A stretch of DNA of 64,000 bases from Bradyrhizobium niftali (lineage in GTDB: Bacteria > Pseudomonadota > Alphaproteobacteria > Rhizobiales > Xanthobacteraceae). Each line of letters begins with the position of its first letter. The first letter of the stretch is position 1. The translations under genes and the position numbers were made by a program. The notes under the pieces were generated by a model. It was not told where the DNA came from. It saw nothing but the letters and a program-made list of their open reading frames with translations, and made no database searches. Below, piece after piece: positions 63,378 through 64,000 of the stretch. The stretch covers positions 1 through 64,000 of the forward strand of contig NZ_SPQT01000006.1 in NCBI RefSeq assembly GCF_004571025.1, written 5' to 3'.

Positions 63378-64000
63378 ATGTTCCGCCTAAAGCCTTTCCT
63401 GATGACTGCGGGCCTCATCGGAAGCCTGTTCGGCTTCGCCTGCGGGCCTGTTTCCGCGCAAGTGGCCCCGGTCGAGCCGGCTCCTGCCGTGCTGCAAGGC
63501 CCGGAGCAGCGGGTGGCGCTGGTGATCGGCAATTCGAACTACAAGAACGCGCCACAGCTCGTGAACCCCGACAACGACGCGGAGTCGATGGCGAAGTTCC
63601 TGAATTCGGCCGGCTTCGAGGTGGTCGCCGCGACCGACCTGACCCAGAACGACATGCTCCGCGTGGTGCAGGACTTTTCCGCCAAGGTGTCCTCGCGTGG
63701 CCCCAACACCGTGGCGATGGTCTATTACGCCGGTCACGGCGTGCAGCTCGCCGGTGAGAATTATCTCGTTCCCGTCGACGCCAAGGTCTCGAGCCCGACC
63801 GAGCTCGTCAACAATTCGGTGCGTCTGGTCGACGTGATGTCGACGCTGGAGACGATCCCGAGCCGCATGCGCATCGTCATCCTCGATGCCTGCCGCAACA
63901 ACCCGTTCCCGAGCATCAACGACGCCGGCCGCGGCCTTGCCATCGTCGATGCGCCGAACGGCTCGATCGTCGGTTATTCGACCGCGCCGGGCGCCGAGGC
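63378..64000 (+). CDS. Caspase-fold (peptidase C14) protein, 3' end missing
   Basis: About 207 residues visible, running off the window. A signal peptide (FLMTAGLIGSLFGFACGPVSA) leads to a p20-like domain: RVALVIGNSNYKNAPQLVNPDNDAE, catalytic His about H120 (YYAGHGVQ) and Cys about C172 (VILDACRNNPF). Both catalytic residues are intact. Bacterial caspase homologues (orthocaspases/metacaspases) usually cut after Arg/Lys; the role is unknown. Export to periplasm is predicted. AGAGGAG precedes the ATG. Confidence 0.88.
   Translation, partial: MFRLKPFLMTAGLIGSLFGFACGPVSAQVAPVEPAPAVLQGPEQRVALVIGNSNYKNAPQLVNPDNDAESMAKFLNSAGFEVVAATDLTQNDMLRVVQDFSAKVSSRGPNTVAMVYYAGHGVQLAGENYLVPVDAKVSSPTELVNNSVRLVDVMSTLETIPSRMRIVILDACRNNPFPSINDAGRGLAIVDAPNGSIVGYSTAPGAE

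Overview
This is 64 kb of high-GC alphaproteobacterial chromosome. Gene content points to Bradyrhizobium or a near relative in the Nitrobacteraceae: a complex flagellum with FlbT, a giant polar-growth coiled-coil protein of the RgsE/GPR type, MipA, a DUF1127 protein, and many fold-back intergenic repeats. I saw no rRNA, tRNA, CRISPR array, integrase or transposase. It reads as core chromosome, not as a genomic island. Species-level assignment is inference.

Layout. (1) 1-13.3 kb, flagellum: a truncated flagellin gene diverges from flbT; flgE, flgK and flgL run leftward from a likely sigma-54 promoter (13206-13220). Between flgL and flbT lies a tightly coupled four-gene cassette of no known function: GT-A glycosyltransferase-like protein, class-V PLP enzyme, ATP-grasp ligase and group-II PLP decarboxylase. 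A full CtrA-type box (TTAA-N7-TTAAC, 7030-7045) sits directly in front of it. This cassette is the best candidate for an undescribed system. (2) 13.3-30.6 kb, mixed housekeeping, stress and transport: exported MsrB, an amino-acid-oxidase-like flavoprotein, SixA, UspA, DUF1127 diverging from a MocR regulator, YdcF, an MHYT-PAS-GGDEF-EAL c-di-GMP protein, two divergent MFS transporters, a YciE-type ferritin-like protein, an MprF-flippase-like membrane protein and a large secreted SGNH hydrolase. (3) 31-39 kb, a complete aldarate pathway: MFS importer, LysR regulator, kdgD, gudD, alpha-ketoglutaric semialdehyde dehydrogenase and garD, taking glucarate and galactarate to 2-oxoglutarate. (4) 39-43 kb: mipA plus an exported partner, divergent from an OmpR/EnvZ-type two-component system; the shared intergenic region carries two tandem pairs of 11-bp repeats. 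(5) 43-49 kb: small exported proteins, a ferredoxin-NADP reductase with a putidaredoxin-type ferredoxin, a thioesterase and an Hpt protein. (6) 49.3-55 kb: the 1903-residue RgsE/GPR-like protein with a CtrA-type box upstream. (7) 55-64 kb: mlaEFD lipid transport genes, a dipeptide epimerase, an MFS transporter, an acidic Ala-rich protein, RbsD/FucU, and the start of a caspase-fold protein behind two CRP/FNR-type palindromes.

Common threads. Two CtrA-type boxes link the flagellar cassette and the polar-growth gene to cell-cycle control. Several fold-back repeat families recur between genes; one 95-bp family occurs twice with changed but still self-complementary arms and a conserved 27-nt loop.
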